Source: Streptomyces sp. HUAS YS2 (GTDB taxonomy: Bacteria > Actinomycetota > Actinomycetes > Streptomycetales > Streptomycetaceae). From it: a stretch of 64,000 nucleotides of DNA. The notes beneath the pieces are model-generated. The model saw nothing but the letters and a program-made list of their open reading frames with translations. It had not been told where the DNA came from and searched no databases. Position numbers and translations under genes: made by a program. Location of the stretch: the NCBI RefSeq assembly GCF_033343995.1, contig NZ_CP137573.1, forward strand, positions 5,737,001-5,801,000, given 5' to 3'. Of this stretch, positions 24,135 through 33,266 are shown piece by piece (position 1 is the stretch's first letter; each line of letters opens with the position of its first letter).

Positions 24135-25595
24135 ATGACGGAACGACCCCCGCAGCGCATCCCGAACCGCCAGCTCGCCGCGCTCATCGCCGAGGCCGGT
24201 TTCTCCAACGCGGGCCTCGCCAGAAGGGTGGACCAGCTCGGCCTGGAGCACGGCCTCGACCTGCGGTACGACAAGACCTCGGTGACCCGTTGGCTCCGCG
24301 GCCAGCAACCGCGCGGCACCACGCCCGCCCTGATCGCCGAGGTCTTCACCCGGCGCCTCGGCCGCCGGCTCTCCGCGCAGGACCTGGGGCTCGACGCCTG
24401 CGCGCCGGTGTACGCGGGGCTCGAGTTCGCGGCCACCCCCGAGGAGGCCGTGGACATCGTCGGCGGCCTGTGGCGCAAGGACTCCGGCAGCCACGCCGAA
24501 CTGCGCAAGATCGCGTTCACCCCGGCCGGGCTCGTCGTGCCCAGCCGCGACTGGCTGATCGGGCGGGCGGACGAACGGGTCGGCCGCGGCGAGACGCTCC
24601 CCGGGCCGCCGCCCGGCGCCGCGGGCGGCCGCGTGCCGCCGCAGGGCCGGCCCTCGGTGCCCCGCCAGCGCGGCACCGACCGTGGCCCCGGTCAACGGGT
24701 CTCCGCCGGGGACATCGCCGCCCTGCGCTCCGTCGGCGAGCTGTTCCGCACCCTCGACCACGCCTACGGCGGCGGCCACGCCCGCCAGGCCCTCGTCCGC
24801 TACCTGGAGCACGAGGCCGAGCCGATGCTCCGCGGCACCTACGGCGAGGCCGTCGGTCGCCGCCTGTTCGGGGCCGCCGCCGACCTGACCAGGCTGGCCG
24901 GCTGGACCTCGTACGACATCGCCGCGCACGGCCTCGCCCAGCGGTACTTCGTCCAGGCGCTGCGGCTCTCCCAGGCCGCCGGCGACCGCGCGTACGGCTC
25001 CTACGTGCTGATCACCATGAGCCGGCAGGCGGTCTACCTCGGCCACGGGCGGGAGGCCGTGCAGCTGGCCCGGGTCGCGCAGCAGGGCGTGGGCAGCTCC
25101 GCCCCGCCGGTGGTGCAGGCGCTGCTGCACTCCGTGGAGGCGCGCGGGCACGGCGTCCTCGGCGAGGTACGCGCGTGCAGCGCGGCGCTGGCCCGCGCCG
25201 AGCGGTCCCTGGAGGCCGCCCGGCCCGGCGACGAGGTGCCCTACTGGGCACGGGCCTTCGACGAGGCGCAGCTCGCCGACGAGTTCGGCCACTGCCATCG
25301 CGACCTCCAGCAGTACCGCGCCGCCGCCCAGCACGCCGAGCGCTCCCTCCAGCTGCGCGCCCCCGGCTTCGCCCGCAGCCGGCTGTTCTGCCGCGTCGTG
25401 CTCGCCTCCGCCCGGCTGGGCCTCGGCGAGCTCGACCAGGCGTGCGCCCTGGGCGCGGAGGCGGCCCAGCAGGCCTCCGAGATGCGCTCGGCCCGCGCCC
25501 TGGAGTACGTACGCGACTTCGAGCGCCGCCTGGAGCCGTACCGCGACGCGGCCGCCGTCCGTACGTACCGGGACCGCGTCGCGGCGATCGGCTAG
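24135..25595 (+). CDS. HTH/TPR-like regulatory protein (NsdA-like type)
   Basis: This 486-residue cytoplasmic protein has an N-terminal helix-turn-helix-like region (residues ~10-75, with TSVTRWLRGQQPRGTTPALI). Helical repeats follow (~190-480) with tetratricopeptide character, such as YFVQALRLSQAAGDRAYGSYVL. The architecture is shared with Streptomyces developmental regulators of the NsdA/NsdB kind. It is not claimed to be either, since synteny differs. A ~40-residue Pro/Gly/Arg linker lies at ~145-185. The start is uncertain: the ATG at 24135 has a distant GGAG, and an upstream in-frame ATG exists. Its stop overlaps the convergent gene's stop on CTAG. Confidence 0.82.
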   Translation: MTERPPQRIPNRQLAALIAEAGFSNAGLARRVDQLGLEHGLDLRYDKTSVTRWLRGQQPRGTTPALIAEVFTRRLGRRLSAQDLGLDACAPVYAGLEFAATPEEAVDIVGGLWRKDSGSHAELRKIAFTPAGLVVPSRDWLIGRADERVGRGETLPGPPPGAAGGRVPPQGRPSVPRQRGTDRGPGQRVSAGDIAALRSVGELFRTLDHAYGGGHARQALVRYLEHEAEPMLRGTYGEAVGRRLFGAAADLTRLAGWTSYDIAAHGLAQRYFVQALRLSQAAGDRAYGSYVLITMSRQAVYLGHGREAVQLARVAQQGVGSSAPPVVQALLHSVEARGHGVLGEVRACSAALARAERSLEAARPGDEVPYWARAFDEAQLADEFGHCHRDLQQYRAAAQHAERSLQLRAPGFARSRLFCRVVLASARLGLGELDQACALGAEAAQQASEMRSARALEYVRDFERRLEPYRDAAAVRTYRDRVAAIG

Positions 25596-26935
25596 GCGGC
25601 CACCGGGGTCTCCTCGGCGGCCCGGCGGTCCTCGCGGACGCCGAGGTCCGCGAGCAGGGACCGGGCGGCGCGTCGCGCGGAGGCGAGGGCGGCCTGCGGG
25701 GTGCCGGTGGTCCGGTGGTCGCCGCAGACGTACAGGCCGGAGAGGATCCGCACGGTGCGCTGCGGGTCGTGCGGCGGCGGCATCGCCGGGATCGCCTCCG
25801 GGTCGTGGTGCAGCCCGAGCAGCTCCCAGTCGTCCGTCGAGCAGGCGTAGAGCGCGGCCAGGTGCTTGCGGACCCGGCGCTCCAGATCGTCCGGCGGCGG
25901 ACCCAGGACGGTGGAGCTGACCAGAACCCGGCCGGCCGGGGCGCGCGAGGGGTCCACCGCGCTCATCACGGCCGTGTGCGCGACCGGGCCGCCCGGATCG
26001 GACTCGAGCAGCAGGGCCCGCTCGGCGAGCGGCGGCGGCGCGGGCGCGGTGTGGTGCAGCACCGTGACCGTGCGGAAGTCGGGGACCCGCAGGCCCGGGA
26101 GCAGTTCCGCCGCGGCCCGGCCGCCGGTCGCCAGGACCACCGCGCGGCAGCGGAACACCCCGTGGTCGGCGGTCGCCACGCGGCTGATCGACGCCTCCGT
26201 GACGCGCACCCCGGTGCGTACCGTGCCCGGCGGCAGCTCGGCCTCCAGCAGCTCCGGGACCGTCGCCGCGCCGCCCGCCGGCACGCACAGCCCGCCCCGG
26301 GCGAAGGCCCGCAGGGCGAGATCGGCGCACCGGCTGGAGGTGCTCAGGTCGGGGTCGCCGAGCAGCGCGGCGAGCAGCGGGCGCAGGAAGCCCTGCACGG
26401 TACGGGCGGGCAGCCGGGCGTTCAGCGCGTCGAGCGCGGTCCGCTCCGGGCGGGCGAGCAGTCGGGGGACCGGTGTCGCCGCGAGGCGGGCGAGGGCCGC
26501 GCCGAGGCGGGCCTGGTCCAGCGAGCGGGGGGCGCTCGCGAGGGCGCGCGCGACGGTGAGCGCGCCCCCTACGCCCCAGAGGGTGTGGGAGCCTCCCGGC
26601 CCCGTGGCCCGGACCCCGCGGACATGGGCCGGTTCCATGGTCCTGACGTACCGTCCGTCGTGGTGGACGAGGACCCCGGACGCGAACGGACGCAGCGTCA
26701 ACCCCTCTAGGCCCGGGGTGCCGTGCAGCTCCGGCGCGGAGGCGCCGAGCAACTGCCCGACGCGGTCCAGCCGGAAGCCGTCCACGACCTCGGTGGCCAT
26801 CCGCCCGCCCGTCCGCGACGCGGCCTCCAGGACCGTGACGGTCAGTCCGGCGCCGGTCAGCCGGTGGGCGACGGAAAGGCCCGCTATCCCGGCTCCGACG
26901 ACGACGACGTCCGTGTGGCGTGCGCTACTGAGCAC
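25592..26935 (-). CDS. FAD-dependent oxidoreductase (protoporphyrinogen oxidase/amine oxidase-like)
   Basis: This 447-residue flavoprotein has the N-terminal dinucleotide-binding motif VVVVGAGIAGLSVAHRL followed by the ribose-binding Glu in VTVLEAASRTGGRM. The C-terminal FAD-closing motif is GLYVCGDHRTTGTPQAALASARRAA. This layout is that of the amine oxidase/HemY/phytoene-desaturase-like superfamily. It is not hemY by context. The substrate is unknown. The GTG start at 26935 follows GGGGAGGGG. It is convergent with the regulator gene. Confidence 0.87.
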   Translation of the reverse strand: MLSSARHTDVVVVGAGIAGLSVAHRLTGAGLTVTVLEAASRTGGRMATEVVDGFRLDRVGQLLGASAPELHGTPGLEGLTLRPFASGVLVHHDGRYVRTMEPAHVRGVRATGPGGSHTLWGVGGALTVARALASAPRSLDQARLGAALARLAATPVPRLLARPERTALDALNARLPARTVQGFLRPLLAALLGDPDLSTSSRCADLALRAFARGGLCVPAGGAATVPELLEAELPPGTVRTGVRVTEASISRVATADHGVFRCRAVVLATGGRAAAELLPGLRVPDFRTVTVLHHTAPAPPPLAERALLLESDPGGPVAHTAVMSAVDPSRAPAGRVLVSSTVLGPPPDDLERRVRKHLAALYACSTDDWELLGLHHDPEAIPAMPPPHDPQRTVRILSGLYVCGDHRTTGTPQAALASARRAARSLLADLGVREDRRAAEETPVAA

Positions 26936-27120
26936 GTGCCCCTCCCCAGGTCTGCGCGACTGGTGGGAGGCTCATGCCCCCAACAGCGCCACGGAATGCC
27001 CGAGTTCGGATCGAGCTCGGAGATCGAGCCTAGGGACCGCGGTACGGCGGCGCCCCCCGTGCGGGCGGGGCAGCCGGTGCACGGGGGTCGCACAGGGCGC
27101 CGACCTGCGGGGCGTACGGG

Positions 27121-27660
27121 CTAGTTGCTCACGAGGGGAGCGTCGGCCGCCCCCGGGTTCACGGCGTCGACGAGAACCAGCCGCTTCGCGCGGTCGACGT
27201 AGAAGGTTCCGGTGTACGCCTCGCGCGTCACGCTCGCGTCGAACGCCTCGCTCGCGGTCCAGCGCGCGTCCCGCAGTTCGGGGACGGCGTCGACGAGGGC
27301 CGGCGGGACGTTCTCCGGCACGGCAGGGGCGAAGGTGCCGTACACGAGGATCCTCTTCAACGCATCCGGCGTGACCTCGACGACCGCGACCATGCGCACG
27401 TCCGTAGGGCCGGGCACCCGCGAATTCTCGACGCCCAGCACGATGGCGCACCACCGGGTCCGCCGCGGCTCCCCGAGTTGCAGGAAGCGCTTCCTGATCG
27501 GCTCCGGTTCGGTCCGCACGTCGCACTTCTTCTCCGCGGGGCTCGCCGAGGCGCGGGGCGGCCCGTCGGCGCCCGCGCCGGACGGAGCGGCGCACGAGAC
27601 GGCGAACGCCGGCGCGAGACAGCACAGGAGAGAGTTCCTGAGCACACGGGACCACTTCAT
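27121..27660 (-). CDS. Hypothetical lipoprotein
   Basis: This 179-residue protein has a signal peptide ending in a lipobox AVSC (Cys near residue 23), so it is lipid-anchored outside the membrane. The mature part has two cysteines (CDV near ~46, WCAI near ~71) that may form a disulfide, and a compact strand-rich domain. There is no recognised family. The upstream neighbour on the same strand is the TIGR01777 gene, with a 40-bp gap, so they may share a transcript. Confidence 0.8.
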   Translation of the reverse strand: MKWSRVLRNSLLCCLAPAFAVSCAAPSGAGADGPPRASASPAEKKCDVRTEPEPIRKRFLQLGEPRRTRWCAIVLGVENSRVPGPTDVRMVAVVEVTPDALKRILVYGTFAPAVPENVPPALVDAVPELRDARWTASEAFDASVTREAYTGTFYVDRAKRLVLVDAVNPGAADAPLVSN

Positions 27661-27700
27661 GACGGCTGCTTGTCCCCCCTCTTGAGATCCGGGCCGCCGT

Positions 27701-28594
27701 TCAGGCGGCGCGGATCGATTCGTCGATGGTCGGGAAGGCGAAGGCGAAGCCGGACTCCAGCAGCCGGCCGGGCAGCACGCGCTGGCTGCCCAGGACGTCG
27801 GCGGCGAAGTCGCCGAGGGCCACGCGCAGGGCGGCGGCCGGCACCGGGAAGGGGGTCGGGCGGCGCAGTACGCGGCCCATCGCGGCCGTGACCTCGCGGT
27901 TGGTGACCGGCTCAGGGGCGGTCAGGTTCACCGGGCCGGACAGGGACTCCGTGTCGAGCAGGTGGCGCAGCGCGGCCACCTCGTCGTGCAGCGAGATGAA
28001 GCTCCAGTACTGGCGGCCGTCCCCGATCCGGCCGCCGAGCCCCGCCCCGAAGATCGGGAACAGCCTTCCCCAGGCGCCGCCCTGACGGGCCACCACCAGC
28101 CCGGTGCGGGCGTACGCGACGCGGATCCCGGCCTCCTCCGCCGGGGCGGCCGCGGCCTCCCACTCCACGCACACCGACGGCAGGAAGCCCTCGCCCGCCG
28201 GGGCGCTCTCGTCCACCGCGCTGCTTCCGGTGTCGCCGTAGTAGCCGAGCGCGGTGCCGCACACCAGGACCTTCGGGGGCTCCGCGAGGGAGGCCAGCGC
28301 CTGTGAGATCGCGGTCGTCCCGAGCACCCGGCTGTCCCGGATCTCCTTCTTGTACGCCTCGGTCCAGCGCCGCTCGCCGACCCCCGCGCCCGCCAGATGG
28401 ACGACCGCGTCGCAGCCGACCAGGCCGGCGACGTCCACGTACAGCCGCTTCGGGTCCCACTCGACCTCGTCCGCCGCCACGGCGGGGCGCCGCACCAGGC
28501 GGACGACGTCGTGGCCGTCCGCGCGCAGGGAGCGCACGAGGGCGGAGCCGATGAGTCCGGACGCGCCGGTGACGGCGATACGAGAACGCTGCAT
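27701..28594 (-). CDS. TIGR01777 family NAD-dependent epimerase-like oxidoreductase
   Basis: This 297-residue protein is an atypical SDR of the TIGR01777/YfcH family: N-terminal IAVTGASGLIGSALV, then VVHLAGAGVGERRWTEAYKKEI, and the motif YGDTGSSAVDE. The family also carries the C-terminal DUF1731-like segment seen here as VLGSQRVLPGRLLESGF. Its substrate is unknown in general. In mycobacteria the homologue lies between the E2 and lipB genes, so its nearness to lipAB here is conserved actinobacterial context. It is divergent from the GNAT gene. Confidence 0.93.
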   Translation of the reverse strand: MQRSRIAVTGASGLIGSALVRSLRADGHDVVRLVRRPAVAADEVEWDPKRLYVDVAGLVGCDAVVHLAGAGVGERRWTEAYKKEIRDSRVLGTTAISQALASLAEPPKVLVCGTALGYYGDTGSSAVDESAPAGEGFLPSVCVEWEAAAAPAEEAGIRVAYARTGLVVARQGGAWGRLFPIFGAGLGGRIGDGRQYWSFISLHDEVAALRHLLDTESLSGPVNLTAPEPVTNREVTAAMGRVLRRPTPFPVPAAALRVALGDFAADVLGSQRVLPGRLLESGFAFAFPTIDESIRAA

Positions 28595-28638
28595 GAGCCC
28601 ATCCTGCCCCGCCGGTCCCTCATGGCACAGTGGCGGGC

Positions 28639-29130
28639 ATGACTACGCCGCACATACGCACCGCCCGGCTCGCCGACCAGGCTGCGCTCGGCGAACTCGA
28701 CCGCGCCGTCTGGTCCACCCTGCACTCCGTGCAGCCCGCGCCGCAGGCCCCGTACGATGCCTTCTTCGACTCCACCCACCGGCCCGAGCACTACCTCGTC
28801 GCCGAGGGCGAGGGCGGGACCATGGACGGCTTCCTGCGGCTGCACCGGCCCAGTCCGCTCGCCTGCCACACGCACGTCCGGCAGATCCAGGGCCTCGCCG
28901 TGGCCGGGCACGCCCGTGGCCGCGGGGTCGGCCGGGCGCTGCTGCGCGCCTCCTTCGAGGAGGCGCGGCGGCAGGGCGCGAGCCGGATCACCCTGCGCGT
29001 CCTCGGTCACAACGCGCCCGCGCGTGCCCTGTACGAGGCCGAGGGCTTCGCCGTCGAGGGCGTGCTGCCGGGGGAGTTCCTGCTGGACGGCGCGTACGTC
29101 GACGACGTCTTCATGGGCCGCTCGCTCTAG
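28639..29130 (+). CDS. GNAT family N-acetyltransferase
   Basis: This 163-residue protein has the GNAT acetyl-CoA pyrophosphate loop in GLAVAGHARGRGVGRALL, followed by EARRQGASRITLRVLGHNAPARALYEAEGF. It acetylates an unknown amine. Start: ATG at 28639 rather than the GTG at 28630, three codons earlier; both are possible. The gene is divergent from TIGR01777 and convergent with the TetR gene. Confidence 0.9.
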   Translation: MTTPHIRTARLADQAALGELDRAVWSTLHSVQPAPQAPYDAFFDSTHRPEHYLVAEGEGGTMDGFLRLHRPSPLACHTHVRQIQGLAVAGHARGRGVGRALLRASFEEARRQGASRITLRVLGHNAPARALYEAEGFAVEGVLPGEFLLDGAYVDDVFMGRSL

Positions 29131-29176
29131 GCGCCGCCCGTCCCCGCTTCCGTCGGGCTCACCACTCCCGCCGGGC

Positions 29177-29812
29177 TCACCGCCCCGGCGTCAACGGCCC
29201 CATGCCGCCCATCAGTTCGCGCAGGCAGCGCACCGCCAGTTCGGCCGGGGCCCCCTCGCCGCGTACCGGCGCGTCGGTCTCCGCCCAGGCCTCCAGGGCC
29301 ACCCGGATCGCGTCGGTGGCCGCCGCGGCGGCCAGCCGGACCTCCAGCGGGTCCGCGTCCGGGCCCGCCAGCTCCGCGACGACGGCCAGCAGCTTCTCCT
29401 CGGACTCCTGGTTGACCCGGTACCAGACCGCCCGCAGTGCGGGGTCCTCGGCCGCGGCCCGGAGCAGTCCCCGGGTCCAGCGCAGCCCCTCCGCCGCGTC
29501 CTCGTCGGCCGCGCCGAGCGCCTCGGCGATCGAGTGTTCCAGGGCGGCCGGCACCGTCGCGCCCGGCCCGGCGGCGGCCAGGGACTCGCGCCAGCGGTCC
29601 GCGCCGCCCGCGAGCAGCGGCGCGACGGCGTCCTGCTTGGAGCGGAAGTACCGGTAGAAGGTGCGCAGGGCGACCCCGGCGCGCAGGGCGATGTCCTCGG
29701 CCGTGGTGCCGTCGGGGCCGCGCTCGGTGAACAGCTCGGCCGCCGCGCGGGCGATGTCGAGCTGCGTCGCGGCCTTGCGTCGCTCGGTGAGGGAGGGGGG
29801 CTTGGTGCTCAC
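29177..29812 (-). CDS. TetR family transcriptional regulator
   Basis: This protein is 211 residues from the GTG at 29812. The TetR DNA-binding domain includes TAEDIALRAGVALRTFYRYFRSK, followed by a helical ligand-binding domain. Longer in-frame starts (29845, 29860) exist. The later GTG is preferred because the likely operator and promoter elements at 29854-29885 would otherwise fall inside the gene. It faces two SDR genes and probably represses them and itself, releasing on binding a small lipophilic or alcohol-type ligand. Confidence 0.92.
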   Translation of the reverse strand: MSTKPPSLTERRKAATQLDIARAAAELFTERGPDGTTAEDIALRAGVALRTFYRYFRSKQDAVAPLLAGGADRWRESLAAAGPGATVPAALEHSIAEALGAADEDAAEGLRWTRGLLRAAAEDPALRAVWYRVNQESEEKLLAVVAELAGPDADPLEVRLAAAAATDAIRVALEAWAETDAPVRGEGAPAELAVRCLRELMGGMGPLTPGR

Positions 29813-29853
29813 CGGACGTAGCCTACGCCCGAGCTCGACGATCATGCCGAAGA

Positions 29854-29885
29854 TGCACATCGTGCAACTATGGCAAAACGTGCCA
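29854..29885. promoter_or_regulatory. Operator candidates between TetR and SDR genes
   Basis: Two short inverted repeats lie side by side: TGCA-N5-TGCA (29854-29866) and TGGCA-N5-TGCCA (29871-29885), the second inside an A/T-rich stretch. Their place in the divergent promoter fits TetR binding. Confidence 0.5.
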
Positions 29886-29940
29886 CATAGGCGTACGGTG
29901 GTTATCGCTCCGGAAATCTTGAGATCGAGAGGTTGTCGTC

Positions 29941-30735
29941 ATGAACCAGCTGACCCGTTACGAGGGACGCCGCGCACTCGTCACCGGCGGCGGCTCCGGC
30001 ATCGGCCAGGCCACCGTCCTGCGCCTGCTGGCCGAGGGCGGTCGCGTTGTCGCCGCCGACATCAGCGAGGACGGCCTCAAGGACACCGTCGCCAAGGCCG
30101 GCGACGCCGCCGACCGCCTCACCACTCTCGTCGTGAACATCGCCGACGAGACCTCCGTACGGGAGGGCGTCGCCGCCGCCGTCGAGACCCTCGGCGGCCT
30201 GGACGTACTGGTCAACGCGGCCGGCATCCTGCGCTCCTCGCACACCCACGAGACCGGCCTCGACGCGTTCGAGCAGGTCATCCGGATCAACCTGACCGGC
30301 ACCTTCCTCGTCATCCGCGAGGCGATCCCGGCGCTGCTCCAGGGCAACGACGCGGCCGTGGTCAACTTCTCCTCGACCTCGGCGATGTTCGCCCACCCGT
30401 ACATGGCCGCCTACGCGGCCAGCAAGGGCGGCATCCAGTCCATGACCCACGCGCTCGCCGCCGAGTACGCCAAGCAGGGCATCCGCTTCACCGCCGTCCA
30501 GCCCGGCTCCATCTCCTCCGGCATGACCGACGGCAGCGGCGCCAGCAAGCAGTCCGCCGGCCCCGGCCTGCCCGAGGACACCGACTGGTCGCTCTTCACC
30601 AAGCTCGCCCCCGCCCTCGGCCAGGGCTTCGCCGGCCCCGAGACCGTCGCGGGCGTCGTCGCCATGCTGGCCTCCGAGGACGGCAGGTTCATCACCGGCA
30701 CCGAGGTCCGGATCGACGGCGGGACGCACTTCTGA
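29941..30735 (+). CDS. SDR family oxidoreductase
   Basis: This 264-residue classical short-chain dehydrogenase has the cofactor motif TGGGSGIG, the NAAG motif, catalytic Ser in FSSTSAMFAH and the YAASK Tyr-Lys pair, ending in the usual IDGGTHF. The acidic residue after strand 2 (AADISED) suggests NAD rather than NADP. The substrate is an unknown alcohol or ketone. It is the first gene of a two-SDR operon; its stop overlaps the next start by one base (TGATG). Confidence 0.93.
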   Translation: MNQLTRYEGRRALVTGGGSGIGQATVLRLLAEGGRVVAADISEDGLKDTVAKAGDAADRLTTLVVNIADETSVREGVAAAVETLGGLDVLVNAAGILRSSHTHETGLDAFEQVIRINLTGTFLVIREAIPALLQGNDAAVVNFSSTSAMFAHPYMAAYAASKGGIQSMTHALAAEYAKQGIRFTAVQPGSISSGMTDGSGASKQSAGPGLPEDTDWSLFTKLAPALGQGFAGPETVAGVVAMLASEDGRFITGTEVRIDGGTHF

Positions 30736-31568
30736 TGTCCGCCGCGGAGCTCTTCGCCGGCCGTACGGCGGTGATCACCGGAGCCTCCTCCGGGATCGGT
30801 GCCGGGCTCGCCCGGCACGCCGCAGGGCTCGGCATGAAGCTGGTCCTCGCGGACATCGACGCGGTGCGCCTCGCCGAGTCCGCGGGCGAGGTGTCCGCCC
30901 TCGGCGCCGAGGTCGAGGCCGTCGTCACCGACGTCGCCGACCCGGCGGCCGTCGAGGCGCTGGCCGAGCGGGCGTACGCCCGCTTCGGCACCGTCGACCT
31001 GCTGGTCAACAACGCCGGGATCATGGCCATGGGCTACTCCTGGGAGATCCCGGCCGAGCGCTGGGACGCGATGCTCCGCGTCAACATCGGCGGCTACGTC
31101 AACGGGATCCGCGCCTTCGTGCCCCGGATGCTGGAGCGCGGCGAGCGGGCCTGGGTGGTCAACGTGTCGTCCATCGGCGGACTGCTGCCCAGCCCGCTGA
31201 TGGCCCCGTACAGCGCCACCAAGTTCGCGGTCCTCGCGCTCACCGAGTCGCTGCACCACGAGATGCTCATGAAGGGCGCGCCGGTCCAGGTGTCCGTGGT
31301 GACGCCCGGCTCGGTCAAGAGCGAGATCTTCCGAGCGGCGCGCCCCGGCGAGGACGCGGCGCCGGAGCTCGCGGGCTTCGCCGACCACCTCCAGGCGATG
31401 AGCGACGAGTTCGGGATCACGCCGGAGGAGCACGCCGCGCGCGTCTTCGACATGGTCGCGGAGGGGAAGTACTGGGCGATCCCGCAGCCCGAGCAGCTCT
31501 TCCCCGCGCTCCAGCCGCGCACGGACATGATCCTCGGCCAGGTGAACCCCACCCTCCAGGTGGGCTGA
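30735..31568 (+). CDS. SDR family oxidoreductase
   Basis: This 277-residue classical SDR has TGASSGIG, NNAG, catalytic Ser in VNVSSIGG and YSATK. The acidic strand-2 end (LADIDAV) again favours NAD. It has a C-terminal extension of ~40 residues (KYWAIPQPEQLFPALQPR) beyond the core fold. It is coupled to the previous SDR gene and presumably acts on the same or a following intermediate under TetR control. A large hairpin ends the operon. Confidence 0.92.
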   Translation: MSAAELFAGRTAVITGASSGIGAGLARHAAGLGMKLVLADIDAVRLAESAGEVSALGAEVEAVVTDVADPAAVEALAERAYARFGTVDLLVNNAGIMAMGYSWEIPAERWDAMLRVNIGGYVNGIRAFVPRMLERGERAWVVNVSSIGGLLPSPLMAPYSATKFAVLALTESLHHEMLMKGAPVQVSVVTPGSVKSEIFRAARPGEDAAPELAGFADHLQAMSDEFGITPEEHAARVFDMVAEGKYWAIPQPEQLFPALQPRTDMILGQVNPTLQVG

Positions 31569-31574
31569 CAGGCC

Positions 31575-31644
31575 GGTACGGGCCCGGAGGGGGTCCCCCC
31601 AGGGCGAAGCCCTAGGGGGAGGGTAGGGCCCCCGGGCCCGTACC
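31575..31644. terminator. Large nested hairpin after the SDR operon
   Basis: Outer 13-bp arms GGTACGGGCCCGG and CCGGGCCCGTACC enclose an inner CCCCCcAGGGC-gaa-GCCCTaGGGGG hairpin. The inner unit looks like the small GC-rich hairpins scattered in Streptomyces intergenic DNA. Confidence 0.75.
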
Positions 31645-31696
31645 CACCTATGGCCGACCTCGGCCCGCGCCTCACAGACGGCCGTGCCTCACAGAC

Positions 31697-31743
31697 CGGG
31701 ACCGCTTCGGGGAGCACCCCCTCCTAACCCCCGAAGCGGTCCC
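31697..31743 (-). terminator. Hairpin at the 3' end of the DUF4240 gene
   Basis: The arms GGGACCGCTTCGGGG and CCCCGAAGCGGTCCC pair perfectly around a 17-base loop. The right arm lies within the last codons of the DUF4240 gene, so the hairpin probably ends that transcript. Confidence 0.65.
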
Positions 31744-32257
31744 ACAGCCGGGGGAAGCGCGCCGCCAGCTCCGCGTCGTCCGTCATGTCGAACGCGACGC
31801 CCTCCGGCTCCGCCGCCTGCGGCGGGATGCCCAGGTCCGGGGCCTCGGCGCCGGTGAGCCGCTCGTACGCCTCGTCCGCCGCGTACCCCAGCTCCTCGCC
31901 GTCCCCGTCGATCTCCTCGTCGAAGTCCCCCAGCAGCTCCGCGAGCGCGTCCGGATCGTGCACCGCGCCCTCGAAGACCTCCCGCCCCTGGCCGATCAGC
32001 CAGCAGCGGAAGTAGTCGAAGGAGTCGTCGCCCGCGCCGTCGAGCAGCAGCGACGCGGCGCCCCACAGGTCCCAGCGGTACGCGCGGTTGTACCGGGCCT
32101 CGAAGTGACGGGCGAAGTCCAGCACGGCGTCCGGATCGAACCGGAGCAGCCTCTCGACGACCAGGTCGGCGTGCTCCTCCGGGTCGCCCTCAGAGGCCTC
32201 CCGGGTGGAGTCGATGATCTCCCAGAACTCCGTCTCGTCCATCACGGGAACCAGCAT
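31724..32257 (-). CDS. DUF4240 domain protein
   Basis: This 177-residue acidic soluble protein matches DUF4240: FWEIIDSTR at the N-terminus, then AYRWDLWGAASLLLDGAGDDSFDYFRCWLIGQGREVFEGA, and an acidic C-terminal half. The family is of unknown function, and some members sit near toxin/immunity genes, though nothing of that kind is adjacent here. The ATG at 32257 is chosen because GGGAGG lies 5 bases upstream; the ATG five codons later lacks this. It is divergent from the SDR at 32343. Confidence 0.87.
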   Translation of the reverse strand: MLVPVMDETEFWEIIDSTREASEGDPEEHADLVVERLLRFDPDAVLDFARHFEARYNRAYRWDLWGAASLLLDGAGDDSFDYFRCWLIGQGREVFEGAVHDPDALAELLGDFDEEIDGDGEELGYAADEAYERLTGAEAPDLGIPPQAAEPEGVAFDMTDDAELAARFPRLWDRFGG

Positions 32258-32342
32258 CGGGCCTCCCACAGGGCGACGCACCCGGAGCGACCGAAATGAA
32301 ACCGGACAGAAGGTGTCGCCTTTCCCTGGCAGTCTCCTGTTC

Positions 32343-33266
32343 ATGACGACGGAGACGAAGCCGCTCGGCGGCAGGATCGCACTGGTCGCCGGCGCGACGC
32401 GGGGCGCGGGACGCGGCATCGCCGTGGCGCTCGGCGCGGCCGGCGCCACGGTGTACGTGACGGGACGCACCACGCGGGCGAGGGCCAGCGAGGTCGGGCG
32501 GACGACCGAGACCATCGAGGAGACGGCGGAGCTGGTGACCGCGGCGGGCGGCGAGGGCATCGCCGTCCCCACCGACCACCTGGAGATCGAGCAGGTCAGG
32601 GCGCTGGTCGAGCGGATCGACAAGGAGCGCGGCCGGCTCGACGTGCTGGTCAACGACGTGTGGGGCGGCGAGCACCTGATCAAGTTCGGCGAGAAGTTCT
32701 GGGAGACCGACCTCGACGGCGGGCTGCGCATGCTCGAACTCGGCGTGAAGACGCACGCCATCACGTCCCGGCTCGCGGTGCCGCTGCTCGTCCGGCACTC
32801 CGGCGGCCTCGTCGTGGAGGTCACCGACGGCACGGCCGAGTACAACGGCACCCGCTTCCGCGAGAACCTCTTCTACGACCTGGCCAAGAACGCGCCGATC
32901 CGGATGGCCTTCGGGCTCGCCGGCGGCCTGGCGGAGGTCGGTTGCGCGGCGGTCGCGATCAGCCCTGGCTGGCTGCGCTCCGAGCAGATGCTGGAGGCGT
33001 TCGGGGTGACCGAGGAGAACTGGCGGGACGCGACCGCGAAGGTCCCGGGCTTCGGCGTCGCCGAGTCCCCCGCGTACGTCGGCCGCGCGGTCGCCGCACT
33101 CGCGGCCGACCCCGACCGGGCCCGCTGGAACGGCCGCTCGCTCTCCAGCGGCGGGCTGGCGAAGGAGTACGGCTTCACCGACACGGACGGCTCCCGGCCG
33201 GACGCCTGGGGCTTCCTGATCGCCCAGGAGACGGACGAGAACGTCTCCCCGGACGACTACCGCTGA
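32343..33266 (+). CDS. Divergent SDR family protein
   Basis: This 307-residue SDR has the cofactor motif GATRGAGRG and a Tyr-Lys pair in YDLAK. The NNAG motif is replaced by VNDVWGG, and the catalytic-serine region reads VVEVTDGTAEYNGT, so chemistry may differ from standard SDRs. The strand-2 end (VTGRTTRAR) has arginines, suggesting NADP. The C-terminus is ~30 residues longer than usual. It is a stand-alone gene. Confidence 0.88.
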   Translation: MTTETKPLGGRIALVAGATRGAGRGIAVALGAAGATVYVTGRTTRARASEVGRTTETIEETAELVTAAGGEGIAVPTDHLEIEQVRALVERIDKERGRLDVLVNDVWGGEHLIKFGEKFWETDLDGGLRMLELGVKTHAITSRLAVPLLVRHSGGLVVEVTDGTAEYNGTRFRENLFYDLAKNAPIRMAFGLAGGLAEVGCAAVAISPGWLRSEQMLEAFGVTEENWRDATAKVPGFGVAESPAYVGRAVAALAADPDRARWNGRSLSSGGLAKEYGFTDTDGSRPDAWGFLIAQETDENVSPDDYR

